64,000 nt of DNA from assembly GCF_033958435.1 (NCBI RefSeq), contig NC_134137.1, forward strand, positions 255,238,501-255,302,500, given 5' to 3'. Both the position numbers and the translations under genes were made by a program. The notes under the pieces are model-generated. The model was not told the DNA's origin and did no database searches. It saw only the letters and a list, made by a program, of their open reading frames with translations. This document shows, in pieces, positions 1-10,989 of this stretch (position 1 is its first letter; every line of letters begins with the position of its first letter). Origin of the DNA: Carettochelys insculpta. Its lineage: Eukaryota > Chordata > Testudines > Carettochelyidae.

Positions 1-1446
1 CACAACTTACAGATTCTAATCTTGAGCAAATATAATATATGGCTGATTTTATACCAAGGAACAAATCTAAATTCATACTACTAGGCATGGATAAGGAGCA
101 ATTCCTTATCTTAATGGAAATTGTGTTCTCATAGCAGCTTTGGTTATTCCCTTTCAGACACCAAATTATGGAAGGAATTAATACTAAATAAAATCATGAT
201 TTGCACTTTTAAAATACTTCTCACGTTGAAAGAACTCATCACCAATAACAAACTGCATCCTAGTGCAAACTCTCCTAACACTGCTTCATCTGACAGAGAC
301 AACACACAACAATTTTTTAAAAATTGACTGTGCTAGTAAGTTGTTGGATTCCATGTGGGTGGACCTTTGCACTCCTACAGGGCACAGTTGAGTCCAAAGG
401 TACTCCACCCATATGGTTTAGATAGCAGGGTACAACCTGAAGGAAAATAATCTGTTATTATTGCCTAATACCCACGCCAGGAAGAACATATAGGTATTCT
501 GGATATAGTTTAGAGGGTGGCAGGTCATAGAATCAGATGCAGTTTTGCATAATTAATATAGGAGTTTTTCAGATTTCTTTGGATTGGAATAATTTAATTT
601 CAAATGTTAATGGCAGAGCAGAGAAGGAAATTAGTAGTCTCCAGAAACAAATGAGTATATATCAGCAATGTAGTAGGGACCACTTGCTCCTGCCTCTGCT
701 CAAGTCCACAAACAGCTCAGAGACCTTTATTCTGGGTAAAACACAGTTTATTTGCCATGCTGGTTCTCACTTGCTTTGTACATGACACAACTATATTTCT
801 CTGGTCTCTGGGGGCCTCCAGGGCCTGAGGCAAGCTGTAAAAACCAAACCCTGTCCCCTATTCCTTTTCTTATCCTCCACCTAACACAGCAGTGGGTTAA
901 TGTGTGGGCCCATAAAGGACAGAAGTGCCAGAATCTGTGTAGAAATAGAGTGGAGGGCACCTATGGTGGAACTGTTGCCCCACCAATTGCTCCTTCTCTT
1001 CCTCCTCATGGTCCCACACCATAGCCAGGCAAGAAGGTAGAGCTAGGCCACATCGTGGGAGCTCCTTAGGGAACCTGAGCCACTCAGGGGACCCCTAGCC
1101 CCTCCACTTGCACTGGAAACAATGGAAAGTTTCAGAATTAAACAGGTAGAATACTATGAAAAATAGACTTTTCCTCAGATTCACCAATAATGTGATGGTT
1201 TAAGATGACATGATGAGCTTCAGAAGAAAAATGCAGGATATGGATCTCTTTGAGGATTATTCCATGTTGAATCAACATTTTAATAATTTTAGGGATTACT
1301 GATCAATCTCTTAAAAGGGGGAAATTTAAAAATATTTAGCATCAAAAGCAAACATCATATTGCTTCAATCATAACTGTAGTGCTGTGGAGAAAAGTCTGA
1401 ATAGGTTATTAAAAGAACGTAAGAAATCTGTAAGCTACTTCATCTA
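1..1446. other. Non-coding flank, no feature recognised
   Basis: This is AT-rich sequence with short random open frames only. A moderately GC-rich patch at about 780-1080 looks like old repeat sequence, but I cannot assign it to a family. The last three bases (CTA, 1444-1446) are the left target duplication of the Harbinger element that follows. Confidence 0.5.
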
Positions 1447-1861
1447 GGCTGTGTCTACACTAGCCAGCTACTTTAAAGTAGCCGGCACAACGTCGAAATA
1501 GCACGCGTCGCGTCTACACGCACCATGTGCTATTTCGATGTTGAAATCGACGTTAAGCGGCGAGACGTCAAAATCGCTATTCACATCAGAAAATGGGAGT
1601 AGCACCCTACTTCAACATTGAACGTCGAAGTAGGGTGTGTGTAGTCGATCCGCGTCCCACTACTTCGAAATAGGAGGGTCCGCCATGGTGGCAATCAGCT
1701 GAGGGGTTGAGATGTGCTGGCCAGCCCCTGCAGGGCTCTACGATCTCTGCGCCCAGCGGTTCTTAAAGCCACATGGACCCGGAAACCCTGTAGCAGGAAG
1801 CTGACAGCGTGCACTCAGCAGCCGTGCCACAAGGTGTCCCTGCACAGTCCAGAGGGGCATC

Positions 1862-3054
1862 ATGGCACCCAGCCAGCCTCCTGAGCTCCCCCAGAGCTCC
1901 CCCTCCGGGCCATTCCAGGGCTCCCAGGCCTCCAGCCAGCGGGGTAGGAAGCGGGGCCCCTCCTGGACTGACCCTGAGCTCCATGACCTGCTGGGGCTCT
2001 GGGATGAGGAGGAGGTGCTGCACATAATGGGGAGCAAGCAGCGGAACGCGGAGGTGTTCACCCGGCTGGCCGAGGGCCTGGCTGCCCGGGGTCACCCTGC
2101 CCGCACTCCTGACCATGTCAGGAGTAAGGTCAAGGAGTTGCAGCAGGGTTACGCCTGGGTCCGGGACTCAGCCAGCCAGTCTGGGGCTGCCCCCACCGCT
2201 TGCCCCTATTACCGGGAGCTCAGGGCTATCCTGGGCCCCCGGGGCACCTCCTCCCCAGCAGCCACCCTGGACACCATGGCCGACGAGCCCCAGCAGGCCT
2301 TGGAGCCAGGGTCAGGTCTGGAGGCCAGCCCTGCCCCCCCAGGGCGAGAGCTGGGACCCTCCGCCCCAGCCACCAAGCGCTCCAGCGAGGAGGGGGAGCT
2401 CATGCTGGACATCTCATCCCGCAGCTCCAGCCGGGTGTCCACTAGATGGGCATCTCCTGATCCTGGCAGCGGATCCCATCAGGTACGTACCCCACAGGGC
2501 ACAGACCCCTGAGCATGGGGCAGGGGCACCACTTGACCGGGGGCCCCACACATCCCCACAACACCCCAGCCTGCCATGGCCTGGGCACACCATGGCACAA
2601 GGATGGTGCCACAGCCACCAGTGCCCAGCAGCACCTCCACCCATGGACAGTGCCGTGCCCCACCCCCGGTGGGAGGGGAGAGGGGCGGATCACTGGAAGG
2701 GGCCACCCACAGGATCACTGCACGCACCAATGGGAGATGGATGCAGAGGGACACAGGCCCTTGGGGGGATGAGGGGTGGGTCATGGGTCAAAGCTGGGTA
2801 CTCACGGCCTCCCTTCTCACTTTCCCCCTATTTCTGCAGGGACACCACCTGTGGTCCCAGACAGCCCTCCGAGACCACCGGAACACCAACACCCAGGGTT
2901 CCCGCCTGCCCCGGGACGGGCCCACCCGTGCCAGGGCCACCACTGCACCATATATGACCCCAAGGTGGCTGCGGCCCTCAGGCGCCAGGCAGACTTCATG
3001 GAGCGGAGGCTTCAATTCGAGGAGTGGGAGGCCGTCTGGTGCTTGGAGGCCTAG
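1862..3054 (+). CDS. Harbinger Myb/SANT-like DNA-binding protein (element 1)
   Basis: First exon from ATG 1862, open to a stop at 2512. A Myb/SANT-like (Myb_DNA-bind_4 type) trihelix domain spans residues ~30-125, with tryptophans at 35, 47 and 99 and the family-typical PSWTDPEL, VRSKVKEL and CPYYREL motifs. A Ser/Pro-rich acidic tail follows. A consensus donor CAG|GTACGT at 2483 and an acceptor TTTCTGCAG ending at 2839 suggest an intron. The downstream open frame ends at 3054 in a charged segment (RRQADFMERRLQFEEWE) usual for the C-terminus of these proteins. Joining at the consensus donor leaves the frame off by one; a donor 4 bases downstream (GT at 2487-2488) would keep it, so the exact splice, or a small indel, is unresolved. 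In studied Harbingers this protein binds element ends and brings the transposase into the nucleus. That role is inferred here. Confidence 0.8.
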
Positions 3055-3162
3055 CAGGAGTTTATGGCCACCTTCAACTGGGTGGCCAACACCTTTGAGG
3101 AGCTGGTGGTCCATCTGCCCCACCTCCCAATGTCCTCCGTGCTCCCCTCTCTGCCGCCCCGC

Positions 3163-3245
3163 CTGCTGATGTCCCACCTTCTGATGTCCCACCTGCTTCC
3201 CCACCTGCTGATGTCCTGCCTGCTTCCCCACCTGCTGCACCACCC
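3163..3245. repeat. Short minisatellite inside Harbinger element 1
   Basis: About 80 bases built from repeated CTGATGTCCCACCTG-like units interleaved with CTTCCCCACCTG. It lies between the two convergent transposon genes, just downstream of the Myb-like stop codon. The in-frame Leu/Met/Ser/His-rich translation on the plus strand is a by-product of the repeat and is not a gene. Confidence 0.7.
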
Positions 3246-3399
3246 ACCCACCAGCCCCGGGGTCAAGAACCCGCCTTGGCCATACCTCCCTGTCCTCCCA
3301 GCTCCCAACTGGCCTCGCCAGGGACCCCGGCTGAGAGGGGTACTGGCCAGCCAAACATGGCGGGGCTCACGCCCTTCCACCTCCGCCCCAGAATGATGG

Positions 3400-3676
3400 G
3401 CCGATGTGTGGCCTGCCCACGTTTCCCCACTGTACATAGTTGTCCCCACCCTGTATATAGTTATTTATAGTTGACCCCCCCATACGTAGTTTATTAGAGA
3501 TGTCCCCACTTGTATATAGTTATTATTTTCATTGACTTTGTTTTATTTGCTAACATTATATGCCAAAAAGAGGTGACATTTTTGTTCCTGTAAATAATGA
3601 TAGTTTTATTTTTCCAAAAACATGTATCCCGTGTGCTTTTGGTGAGGGTGGGGTGCAGGGATGGCCGGGGGGTCAC
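3400..3676. other. Shared intergenic 3' region of element 1
   Basis: AT-rich spacer between the convergent genes, with several TATATAGTTA-like repeats at 3430-3520. On the minus strand AATAAA lies at 3610-3605, about 70 bases past the transposase stop, a plausible polyadenylation signal for that gene. I saw no equally clear signal on the plus strand. Confidence 0.5.
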
Positions 3677-4980
3677 TCACTGGGCCCCCTGGTCAAAGAA
3701 CTCCCTTAGGGCCTCCCGGACCTGGACCCCGTCCTGGTGGGTCTGGCTGCTCGGGGCGGCGGCTGGCTGGGGGTAGGCTATTGCGGCCTCCTGTGCGCAG
3801 CCCTGCATAAAGGCCTCCCCCTTGCTTTCCACCAGGTTGTGGAGTGTGCAGCAGGCCCCCACAACCTGGGAGATGTTTGGGAGGCCCAGGTCTAGGCGTG
3901 CCAGGAGACAATGCCAGCAGCCTTTCAGGCGCCGGAAGGCTCGCTCGACCACTTGTTGGGCATGGTTGAGTCGAGCATTGCAGCGCTCCTGGCTATCAGT
4001 GAGGTGGCCTCTATAGGGCCGCATAAGCCAGGGCTGGAGGGGGTATGCCGCATCCCCCACAAGGCAGAGGGGTACGGTGGTGGTATCCCCCAGAAGGATA
4101 CTATGCAGCTGGCGGCATAGTCCCGAATTCTGGAAAACATGGGTGTCATGGGTAGAGCCAGGCCAGTCCACGTAGATGTCCTGGAAGCAGCCATGGCTGT
4201 CGACCATGGCCTGCAGGACCACAGAGTGGTAGCCCTTCCTGGTGACATAGCGGCCACCACTGTGGTCTGGGGGATGGCTGGGGATGTGGGTCCCATCAAG
4301 GGCTCCAAAGCAGTTGGGGAATCCCATGGCGGCAAATCCCTCAACGGCCGCATCCAGGTTCCCAACTCAGACGACCCTCTTCAGCAGCAGGGCATAAAGT
4401 GCACGCACCACCTGTGGGGAGGGAACATGGGTGCCTGTCAGGGTTTGCAGAGTGTGACCCCCTCACCCAGGCCCCCCTCCCCAGGGGGTTCAGCCCCACG
4501 ACTCCTTACCTCCATGAGGACAGCCCCGACTGTGGCCTTTCCCACTCCAAACTGCTGACCCACGGAGCGGTAGCTGTCTGGAGTGGCCAACTTCCAGACA
4601 GCTATTGTGACCCTCTTCTCGACAGTGAGGGCGCGCCGCATCCGGGTGTCGTAGTGCCTGAGTGCAGGGGTGAGCCACTGGCAGAGCTCCATGAAGGTCT
4701 GCCGGCTCATGCGGAAATTCCGCAGCCACTGGTCACCATTCCATTCCCCCATAACCAGGTGCTCCCACCACTCGGTGCTGGAGGGATAGCTCCAGAGTTG
4801 GTGGGGCACCCAGTGGGGGATGGGGGGGAGGAGGGCCCAATGGTTGGGGGTGTCTCCTGGTGCTCCTGGGGAGGGCTCCCATTCCAGAAGCTGCTGGGTG
4901 GCTGCCCAGGCAGCATCTAGAAGGGCGCCTGCTCCATGGGAGGCGGCTTGTAGGGCTTCCAGCTGCTGCTGGACGTCCAT
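3677..4980 (-). pseudogene. Harbinger DDE transposase (element 1), two exons, one in-frame stop
   Basis: ATG at 4980. Exon 1 runs 4980-4510 (157 codons) to a consensus GTAAGG donor. A 98-base intron ends CCCCACAG, and exon 2 runs 4411-3677 in the same phase, giving about 401 residues. Exon 1 holds the helix-turn-helix-like part (FRMSRQTFMELC, then KRVTIAVWKLAT). Exon 2 holds the DDE_Tnp_4-type catalytic core: D196 in ALDGTHI (codon 4297-4295), D277 in GDAAYPL (4054-4052) and E313 in VERAFRRLK (3946-3944). All three acidic residues are kept. The only clear lesion is a TGA at 4369-4367, where the family has a residue compatible with CGA, so CpG decay is the likely cause. The protein cuts and pastes elements carrying the matching ends, acting in the nucleus with the Myb-like partner. 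Confidence 0.9.
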
Positions 4981-5355
4981 ATCTGCGGGCTCAAGGTCTT
5001 CAAGGCTTGTATCACCAACGCAGGTCTGCTCGTGCAGTGCAGGCCGACTGTATCTGGGAGGGGCCCTTTAGGGGAGTGGCTTGCAGCTGCCCTGGAAGGG
5101 CTAGTGTGCTCTTTGACCCGGTCTGTGGGCTTTCCTGGCCCCTTGTTTCGAAAGAGGAGGCATGTGTGTGTGGACACTCCACGTTTCCTTCCAGGGCAGC
5201 TCTTTTCGATGTTCTCCGGCGCTATTTCAATGTTGAACGTCGACATTGCCAGCCCTGGAGGACGTGTAGATGATAATCATCGAAGTAGCCTATTTGATGT
5301 TCTTACTTTGAAATAGGCTACTTCGACGTAGTGTCCTAGTGTAGATGTAGCCCTA

Positions 5356-6078
5356 AAGACTGCTCACTCAAAAATGCATCCAAACCTCTATTTAAAAAGA
5401 ACTCCGTGTTCATGCTACATGGAAGAAATGATAGTTTTCTGTTAAAGGGAAAGATGCATGTACAGTTTGCTGATTGGCAATGGATGGGTGTAGAGAAGGT
5501 ATGTAACCTTCCTCAGAGATGGATGGAGAGGAACTTCCTCCCACCCCTGGTGGGCAGAGCCACAGGCAAGACACACCCACTGGCTGAACGCAGAAGGACT
5601 GCACAGGAAGAATAAAAGGCAGGCCCTGCAACTCAGTTATCAGGAGCCAGAGAAGGAGCCAGACACCTTCCACCTGTTGCTGTGACACTGAGGACTTGGA
5701 GAGACTGCTAGGTCTGTCAGCTGACAAGGACGCCGTAGAGCTGGTGGGATGGCCTTTGATCTTGTACCCCAGAAAAATGGAGAAGAGTAACCCAGGGACA
5801 CCAGACGAGTCTGGTGGTGTGGCCAGAATTCCAGCCACTGTTTTGGCTAGATCCCTACTCACATGGTGATAGACCAGCAGTCATTGTTAGGGTACTGGGC
5901 TGGGATCCAATGTACTAGGGTGCAGCCAGGACGCCCCTGTCCCCTGCTTGCAACCCCACCATTGGGGTGGCAGCCTCCCCACCTAAAGCCAAGAGACCTG
6001 CATTTGTCTGCCATCTACCAGAGCCATGAGAACAAGCCCTATACTGTCACCCTGTCCAAGAACCTGAGTCTCTAAACC
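5356..6078 (+). repeat. LTR-like repeat fragment (plus orientation)
   Basis: About 5480-6070 is moderately GC-rich, with a TATA-like AATAAAAGG at about 5612 followed by a GC-rich leader-like stretch. This is the layout of a solo LTR with its promoter and R/U5 region. I see no second copy, no primer-binding site and no gag/pol frame. The family (Gypsy or endogenous retrovirus) cannot be set by eye, and the boundaries are approximate. Confidence 0.35.
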
Positions 6079-6240
6079 AAGTGTGGGCAATGTGCCAGGC
6101 CACTGCTTTCCGCAGCTCCAACTGACCAGGAAGAGCGAAGGCAGCTAATGGGAGCTGCAGGTGAGTATACCTGCAAAGTTCAGGCAAACAAAGCATCTGG
6201 CGGCCTGCCAGTGGCTAACCCTGGAGAATTGCATCTGGTC
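6079..6240. repeat. hAT-type non-autonomous fragment
   Basis: The segment reads GTGTGGGCAA, then CCACTGCTTTCCGCAGCTCC, and ends in a GGGAGCTGCAGG stretch. It resembles the GC-rich interior of hAT-type elements common in reptile genomes. No complete terminal repeat pair is visible, so this is a truncated copy. Confidence 0.45.
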
Positions 6241-6429
6241 TGCAGGCTGGTTATTGTCTATCTCTTCCATAGACTGTTGTTGAAATGCCCTACCTGAAGT
6301 CAGAGACCCAGACTATTTGCTGCTTAGCCCTGCCTAGGAGGTCAGGGCTAATTTTCCAGTATACCTTCTCTTTATAGTGGTGCTGTAGTGAGAAGTTGTG
6401 GCCTTCTTCTGAGGCTACAGAGGAAGAAA

Positions 6430-6690
6430 GGAGAACAACAACCTCCTGCAGTGGAGTTCAGAACTTCCCCCCCACTCCTCTACTCTCTGATTTGCTCACC
6501 TTGATTATCTTTTTCTGATTTGTCCTCCTTGCTTACTGTTTTTGGTTCTCTGTGCCTTAAATATTGAGTCTGTTCTGGTCTGGCTGTGGTCTGAAGAAGT
6601 GGGTCTGTCCCACGAGAGCTCACCTAATAAACCTTTTTGCTAGTCTTTAAAGTGCTACTTGACTGCTTTTTGTTTTGATATCTGTAGTAG
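6430..6690 (+). repeat. PLE 3' tail, subfamily A
   Basis: Contains the signature GGTCTGAAGAAGTGGGTCTG, CCCACGAGAGCTCACC, TAATAAA, and GTCTTTAAAGTGCTACTTGA. The same blocks recur at 22489-22640 and 25997-26150. I assign them to Penelope-like elements because the sister subfamily at 12164-13081 has the same tail organisation attached to a GIY-YIG-like coding remnant. Confidence 0.6.
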
Positions 6691-8000
6691 TGTTACTGGA
6701 CTTCAATGGGAACATTACTGCCATTTACTTTTGGCCAGATTCTAATCTCCTCACTCAGGATTGGTAGAACCTTCTCTTGTGAATATTTGACTTGAATGAA
6801 ACTATTCATGGGGTCAGACATTATTTTGCCTTAATAGGGTTGTTATAATCTGGCCCCTCATAAAAAAACAGATGGCTATCATAATTGGCATACTAATAAA
6901 GCAATACAGGAGGAAGTTAGACTGCACAAAGAAAAATATTCAGGCAACCTGCCTTGTCTTAACTAAATCAGTAAGAGATCTAATAAAGTAGGTATGAATC
7001 CAGCAGCAGTACACACTGAAAAACAGATTAGTGGTCTCTAGCTCCGACTAAACCTTTCCCACATATTATAATAGTCTTGGACAGGCCTAAAACAAAATCC
7101 CAGATCCAAACTCATATGAACTTTTGTAATATTTAGATTGCGATCTCGTTCAGTGTCCAAATTCTGTACTTTTCATTTTCTAATAGGATCAAACGAAAAC
7201 CAGAGGCAAAATGCCACCAAATTTTGGAAAGAGTCCAGTTCGAATCAAAATCTGTATTCTATCTTTAACAACAAAGCTGATCCCTTAGAAATGTCATTAT
7301 ACTGATCTTTGAAAGGGAAATACAATCACTCCTGTTTTTAAGAAATATAACAAGACTATCCTACTGGTTTATGGATCCCTCAGTTTGATTTATACTTCAG
7401 CCAGAATTTCCGTCAGAAGTACTTGATTATTTTCAAGCATGGCCTACAAACAATATATTTTTCATACAAGCAGGTTTTCAAGTAAGTCATTTACAATACG
7501 CATCACTAGTCTGCTTTACTATATTTCATAAGACAATATACAACCGGTGAGAAAAATCCATTGTATCTGTCTTTGTCAAACTTGAGTATTGTTTTCAACT
7601 GCATTAATTGTTCCTGACTTTGGAAATAATTGGGTGGAGGGAGAAGTATGGTTCTGTTTCAGTTCTTATATTGTCCAACCTCTTTCATTTATCGATACTT
7701 ACAGCTGGTCTGAACTGGAACAAGTTCATTTTTGAAGTAGCACTACAGAATTCTCTTTACATCAGAAATTAATTTAAACGATTAAAAATCTTGAGAGTGC
7801 AGGACAACTAGCATTCTTCACTTCTAATGAGAGATAAGGGTGCTAAGCCACAGAGGACCAGGCTCTGTATATTTTTAACTAGTAATGCATGAAATAGCTT
7901 AGCCAAAGTAAGAACTGAAGCGGAACCAATTCCTGACAGAAAATTCCAGAAAATTGGACAGGTGAACAACTGTGCCATCAACCATGCTGTATGTTTTTGG
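6691..8000. other. AT-rich unique-looking sequence, nothing recognised
   Basis: There are no convincing coding frames, inverted ends or tandem repeats. Short open frames show no family motif. Confidence 0.5.
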
Positions 8001-8290
8001 TCTGTGGCAGAGGCTGTCAGACTGAGCCATGATCCCAAGTGGGTCATGAACCTGTTTTAATCAGATCACATGGATTGGTGTTAGATTAAGTGGGACCTGG
8101 GATTGAAACCCCAGTGCCACCACCCAGGGCTGAAGCCAAAGCCCAGTGGAGGAATTCAAGCTATAGGACCCTGCCCTTGGCTGTAGCCCTTTGGCTTTGA
8201 CTTCCCACCTGTGCACAGGGTGGTCACTCACAATCAGCCTTGGGCCTCCCTTCCTGGGACTATGCAGTGAAAAATCTGGAGGGGATTCCA
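8001..8290. repeat. hAT-type fragment
   Basis: The left part, GTCAGACTGAGCCATGATCCC followed by GTGGGTCATGAACC, resembles the start of Charlie/hAT-type elements that read GGGTCGTGACCC-like. A GC-rich interior follows. The right terminal repeat is not identified. Confidence 0.35.
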
Positions 8291-8424
8291 GTACAATGAA
8301 GTTTAGAAGCGGTGGTGTGGGAGATATATTAATAGGTGCACTTTTACAGACCTTTTCATCTGAGTTACAATGTGTTTCACAAACATGCACACAAGTCTTC
8401 AAAAACTTCTACAAGATATAGAAG

Positions 8425-8565
8425 TATTGTTAAACCCAATTTACAGATAAGTGAAAGAGATCACAAAATGGACATGTGTTTTAAGGTTGAGCAGTAAACC
8501 AACGGCAGAAGCCACGAAGCTCCAACTTCCTGTCCCGTGCTTTAACATTCCACTAACCTCCACAT
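8425..8565 (+). repeat. MIR-like SINE tail
   Basis: The order of blocks AACCCAATTTACAGATAAGTG, then a GTTGAGCAGTAAACC stretch and a GAAGCTCCAACTTCC ending matches the conserved 3' half of MIR/CORE SINEs (ATTTTACAGATGRGGAAACTGAGGC followed by the AGAACCCAGG block). It is strongly diverged. Confidence 0.45.
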
Positions 8566-8689
8566 CTCTGTATCTTTGGGTGTGTTGGCAATGAGTGAAA
8601 ATTATTATTTATATTTACCTAATGTGCATATATAAAACCCACACCCAATGATTTTACAATTTGTTTGCTGTCAACGAATGTGAAAGATA

Positions 8690-9528
8690 TCCTAATGGGG
8701 AGTGATTCACTGCCACAGCTCCTCCTGCTGGTCTTGTTAGGAGTTAGTTCAATCCAACCTGAGTGCCCCCTGTTGACTGGTGTCTCGCCTGCTGTTACCT
8801 GTCTTCTTTGTTACCGCAGGCCCCGTGTCCCTCATGACCTACGGTTCCCTTCCCTCATGGTACTGTCCTGTGGCAGTGCCTCTTTACTCTGGGGTCCTCC
8901 GCTCTAGGGACCCCCAAATCCCTCATACGTGGCAGTCAGGGGTTAACCCAGCCGGGCTCTACCCCCCTGTGCCCCGCCCTATTGCTGCTTCCTCAGCGAG
9001 GGCTGACCATCTCCCACGCCATCACTACAGTTGGCTGAGTGGTGGCAGGGCTTGGAGCCACGAGAGGAGTCAGTGGCAGCAGCACTCGGAGCTGCAACTA
9101 ACTCCTTAAAGAGCTGCATGTTGCTGACCCCGATCTAGCCCCTTACGTCAGGGCAAACTGTGGTCTGAAATGGCCACTCATGATTGGTAAGGGGTTGGAC
9201 CTGCTGCCTTCTCCTACGCTGGCTGCCTCCCTGCAGCCCTGGTACTCTCAGGCCTTGTCTCAGACCGTGCAGCCTGGAAGCTTGCCCAGCCAGAACTTGT
9301 AGCTCTGTCTGCCTTTTCCACAGACCTGTTCTGTCTCAGGAAGCCTCTGTAGCTTCCCTGGCAACCAGGTCTCTCCTGCTCCAAAGCTGGAGCAAGAGTC
9401 TTTTCTTCCCCTCACAAGAAGCCCTCTATTTATACAGCCCCAGGTAGGCCCTAAATGGCTGCTCTATGCTGCAGCTGCTTGCTCCTCAGCCGCAGCAGGG
9501 CCAGCGTGGGGCAAGATGCATTGTCACA
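8690..9528 (-). repeat. LTR-like repeat (minus orientation) with TATA box
   Basis: On the minus strand this unit starts TGTGACAATGCATC at 9528, the TG start common to LTRs. It contains TATAAATAGAGGG at about 9434-9421 and continues through a GC-rich leader-like stretch to about 8690. That fits a solo LTR of a Gypsy-like or endogenous-retrovirus family. The inner end and the target duplication are not resolved. The open frames in it are by-products of GC content. Confidence 0.45.
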
Positions 9529-10744
9529 GATACAAAAAACACACATTATTATTAGATGTTCTCAAGCCTTGTGACACATGAAGCAACCCAGTCTTTCCAC
9601 CTCCGTCTATGTAATACCATGTTTCTTGTCCTATTTCCAAGACTGTGGTATTTTTCTCAATGATTTTCCTGTTTATCGTTGGTTGGCTATTGACATCTGT
9701 GCAACATTTCCAAACCGCTTCAGCCTTCTTTCTTGAATCAGTCTCTCTGTAGTCTGTCTTTCTTCCACTCCTCTGGGCAGAATTCTCTCTTCCAAATTAT
9801 ATTACAAAATGGATTTTATTTACTATCACTTCCTCCTCTTTAAGCATTTATTTCAGCAGTGATTATTATCTTGACCAGGTATTTCACTGTTTTTGTAGCT
9901 GTTTAATTGTTTACTCTACTTCTCAGAATTCTAGCTGCGAGATATTTAATTCTTCACATCCATCAATTGGAATTGTTGCCTATGGTTGGTTGAATATGTA
10001 ATTAAAATGTTCTCACCATTGTTCTGCTTCTTTGGTTAAAGATACCACGGTGACCCTGGAACCATGAGCATAGTTGTTTGCACACCTGGAACAGTTTCTT
10101 TGGGTCACCTCTCACAGGTGTTTCTTTTGCATCTCCTTTTTTGTTAGGCCATTCTATCTTATCTTTCCAACTTTTTTTATCTTCTCTGTTTTAGTGTGTG
10201 GTGTTCTCTTTGTCATGCCATCTGTGCTTGCCTATTTCTTCAGCATCCATGCCCATGCCTCAGTCCATTCTTCTTTCCTTCATTTGTTTGGTCTACGTGA
10301 AGGTATGAAAGCTCCCCAGTGGACATCTCTAAGATGGGCCCATTGTTCTTCTAGAACATCATTAATTGCCAGCCACTCTTGGAATCAATTGAGAGCTGGA
10401 TTTTAAAGTCTGGTGTGATTTCCAGGGCAGATAATTACTTCACACCAAATATCATCTCCTTTCTGATTTAGAGAGCTTTTTAGCTTTATTCCAACTGTTC
10501 CAACTGTTCCAGTGACAAGCTAATATGCTTCCTATGTTGGCACTTGTAAGAGACTGTGACCTTCTCTGCCATCTACTGCTAGCAATGTAATCTGACTATT
10601 TCTCAATAATTCCATTAGTTGACTTCTGTGGTAGTCGGTTTCCTACAAGGAGGGGAAAAGTGTCCTTAAATGGAAAAGTTATACATACCACACAGCTTAA
10701 TACATCTTTAACTATTGTCTGTGTACCTGGACTTACATATGCTA
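9529..10744. other. Pyrimidine-rich non-coding sequence
   Basis: T/C-rich stretches (especially 9600-10300) without a recognised repeat or gene. The open frame at 10074-10406 is Phe-rich low-complexity translation of this T-rich sequence. Confidence 0.5.
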
Positions 10745-10752
10745 GTCCCAGG

Positions 10753-10981
10753 CAGAGGTAGAAGAAGTACCCAGAACATTAGTTGAGTAAAAGTGCAGCT
10801 GCTTTGGGTGGGTGGGTGGAAGAGAGGAGGGATGTACTTAAGTACAAGTTATTGGTGTTCCTCTGGAAAACTACATCAGCAAAAAGTACACACACATCAT
10901 CTAGATCATACTCAAGTATCTAGAAATGAAAGCAGCTGCACTTTTACTCAAGTAACTTTTTGGGTACTTTTCCCACCTTTG
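10753..10981. mobile_element. Non-autonomous hAT-type element with perfect 8-bp TSD
   Basis: A 229-bp element with terminal inverted repeats: left CAGAGGTAGAAGAAGTACCC, and the right end complement begins CAAAGGTGGGAAAAGTACCC. The inverted similarity runs about 50 bases into the element through GAGTAAAAGTGCAGCTGCTT. An exact 8-bp direct repeat GTCCCAGG flanks it at 10745-10752 and 10982-10989. An 8-bp duplication with CA...TG ends is the hallmark of the hAT superfamily. It has no coding capacity and would have needed a transposase in trans. Confidence 0.88.
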
Positions 10982-10989
10982 GTCCCAGG

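Larger units (their letters stand above)
1447..5352. mobile_element. PIF/Harbinger transposon, element 1 (autonomous-type)
   Basis: A 3.9-kb GC-rich DNA transposon with imperfect terminal inverted repeats: the left end begins GGCTGTGTCTACACT and the right end ends AGTGTAGATGTAGCC. It is flanked by a 3-bp direct repeat CTA (1444-1446 and 5353-5355), the target-duplication length expected for PIF/Harbinger elements. It carries the two genes typical of the superfamily in convergent order: a Myb/SANT-like protein on the plus strand (1862-3054) and a DDE transposase on the minus strand (4980-3677). Both subterminal regions are full of short inverted motifs of the TTCGAAGTAG / CTACTTCGA type. This is the best-preserved autonomous-type copy in the window and the evident structural parent of the ~710-bp elements at 27775 and 47913. 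Confidence 0.93.

Noticed and set aside
2115..2957. Long plus-strand open frame (280 residues, Pro/Ser/Gly-rich)
   Set aside because: It overlaps the Myb-like gene in another frame, starts inside its domain and has only composition-driven Pro/Ser/Gly runs. The Myb frame carries the recognisable motifs.
3064..3396. Open frame with LLMSHLLMSHLLPHLL-like repeats
   Set aside because: It is translation of the short minisatellite between the two convergent transposon genes. There is no domain or start context.
5410..5862. 150-residue minus-strand open frame as a host exon
   Set aside because: It overlaps an LTR-like promoter/leader region on the opposite strand and shows no domain or splice-site logic.
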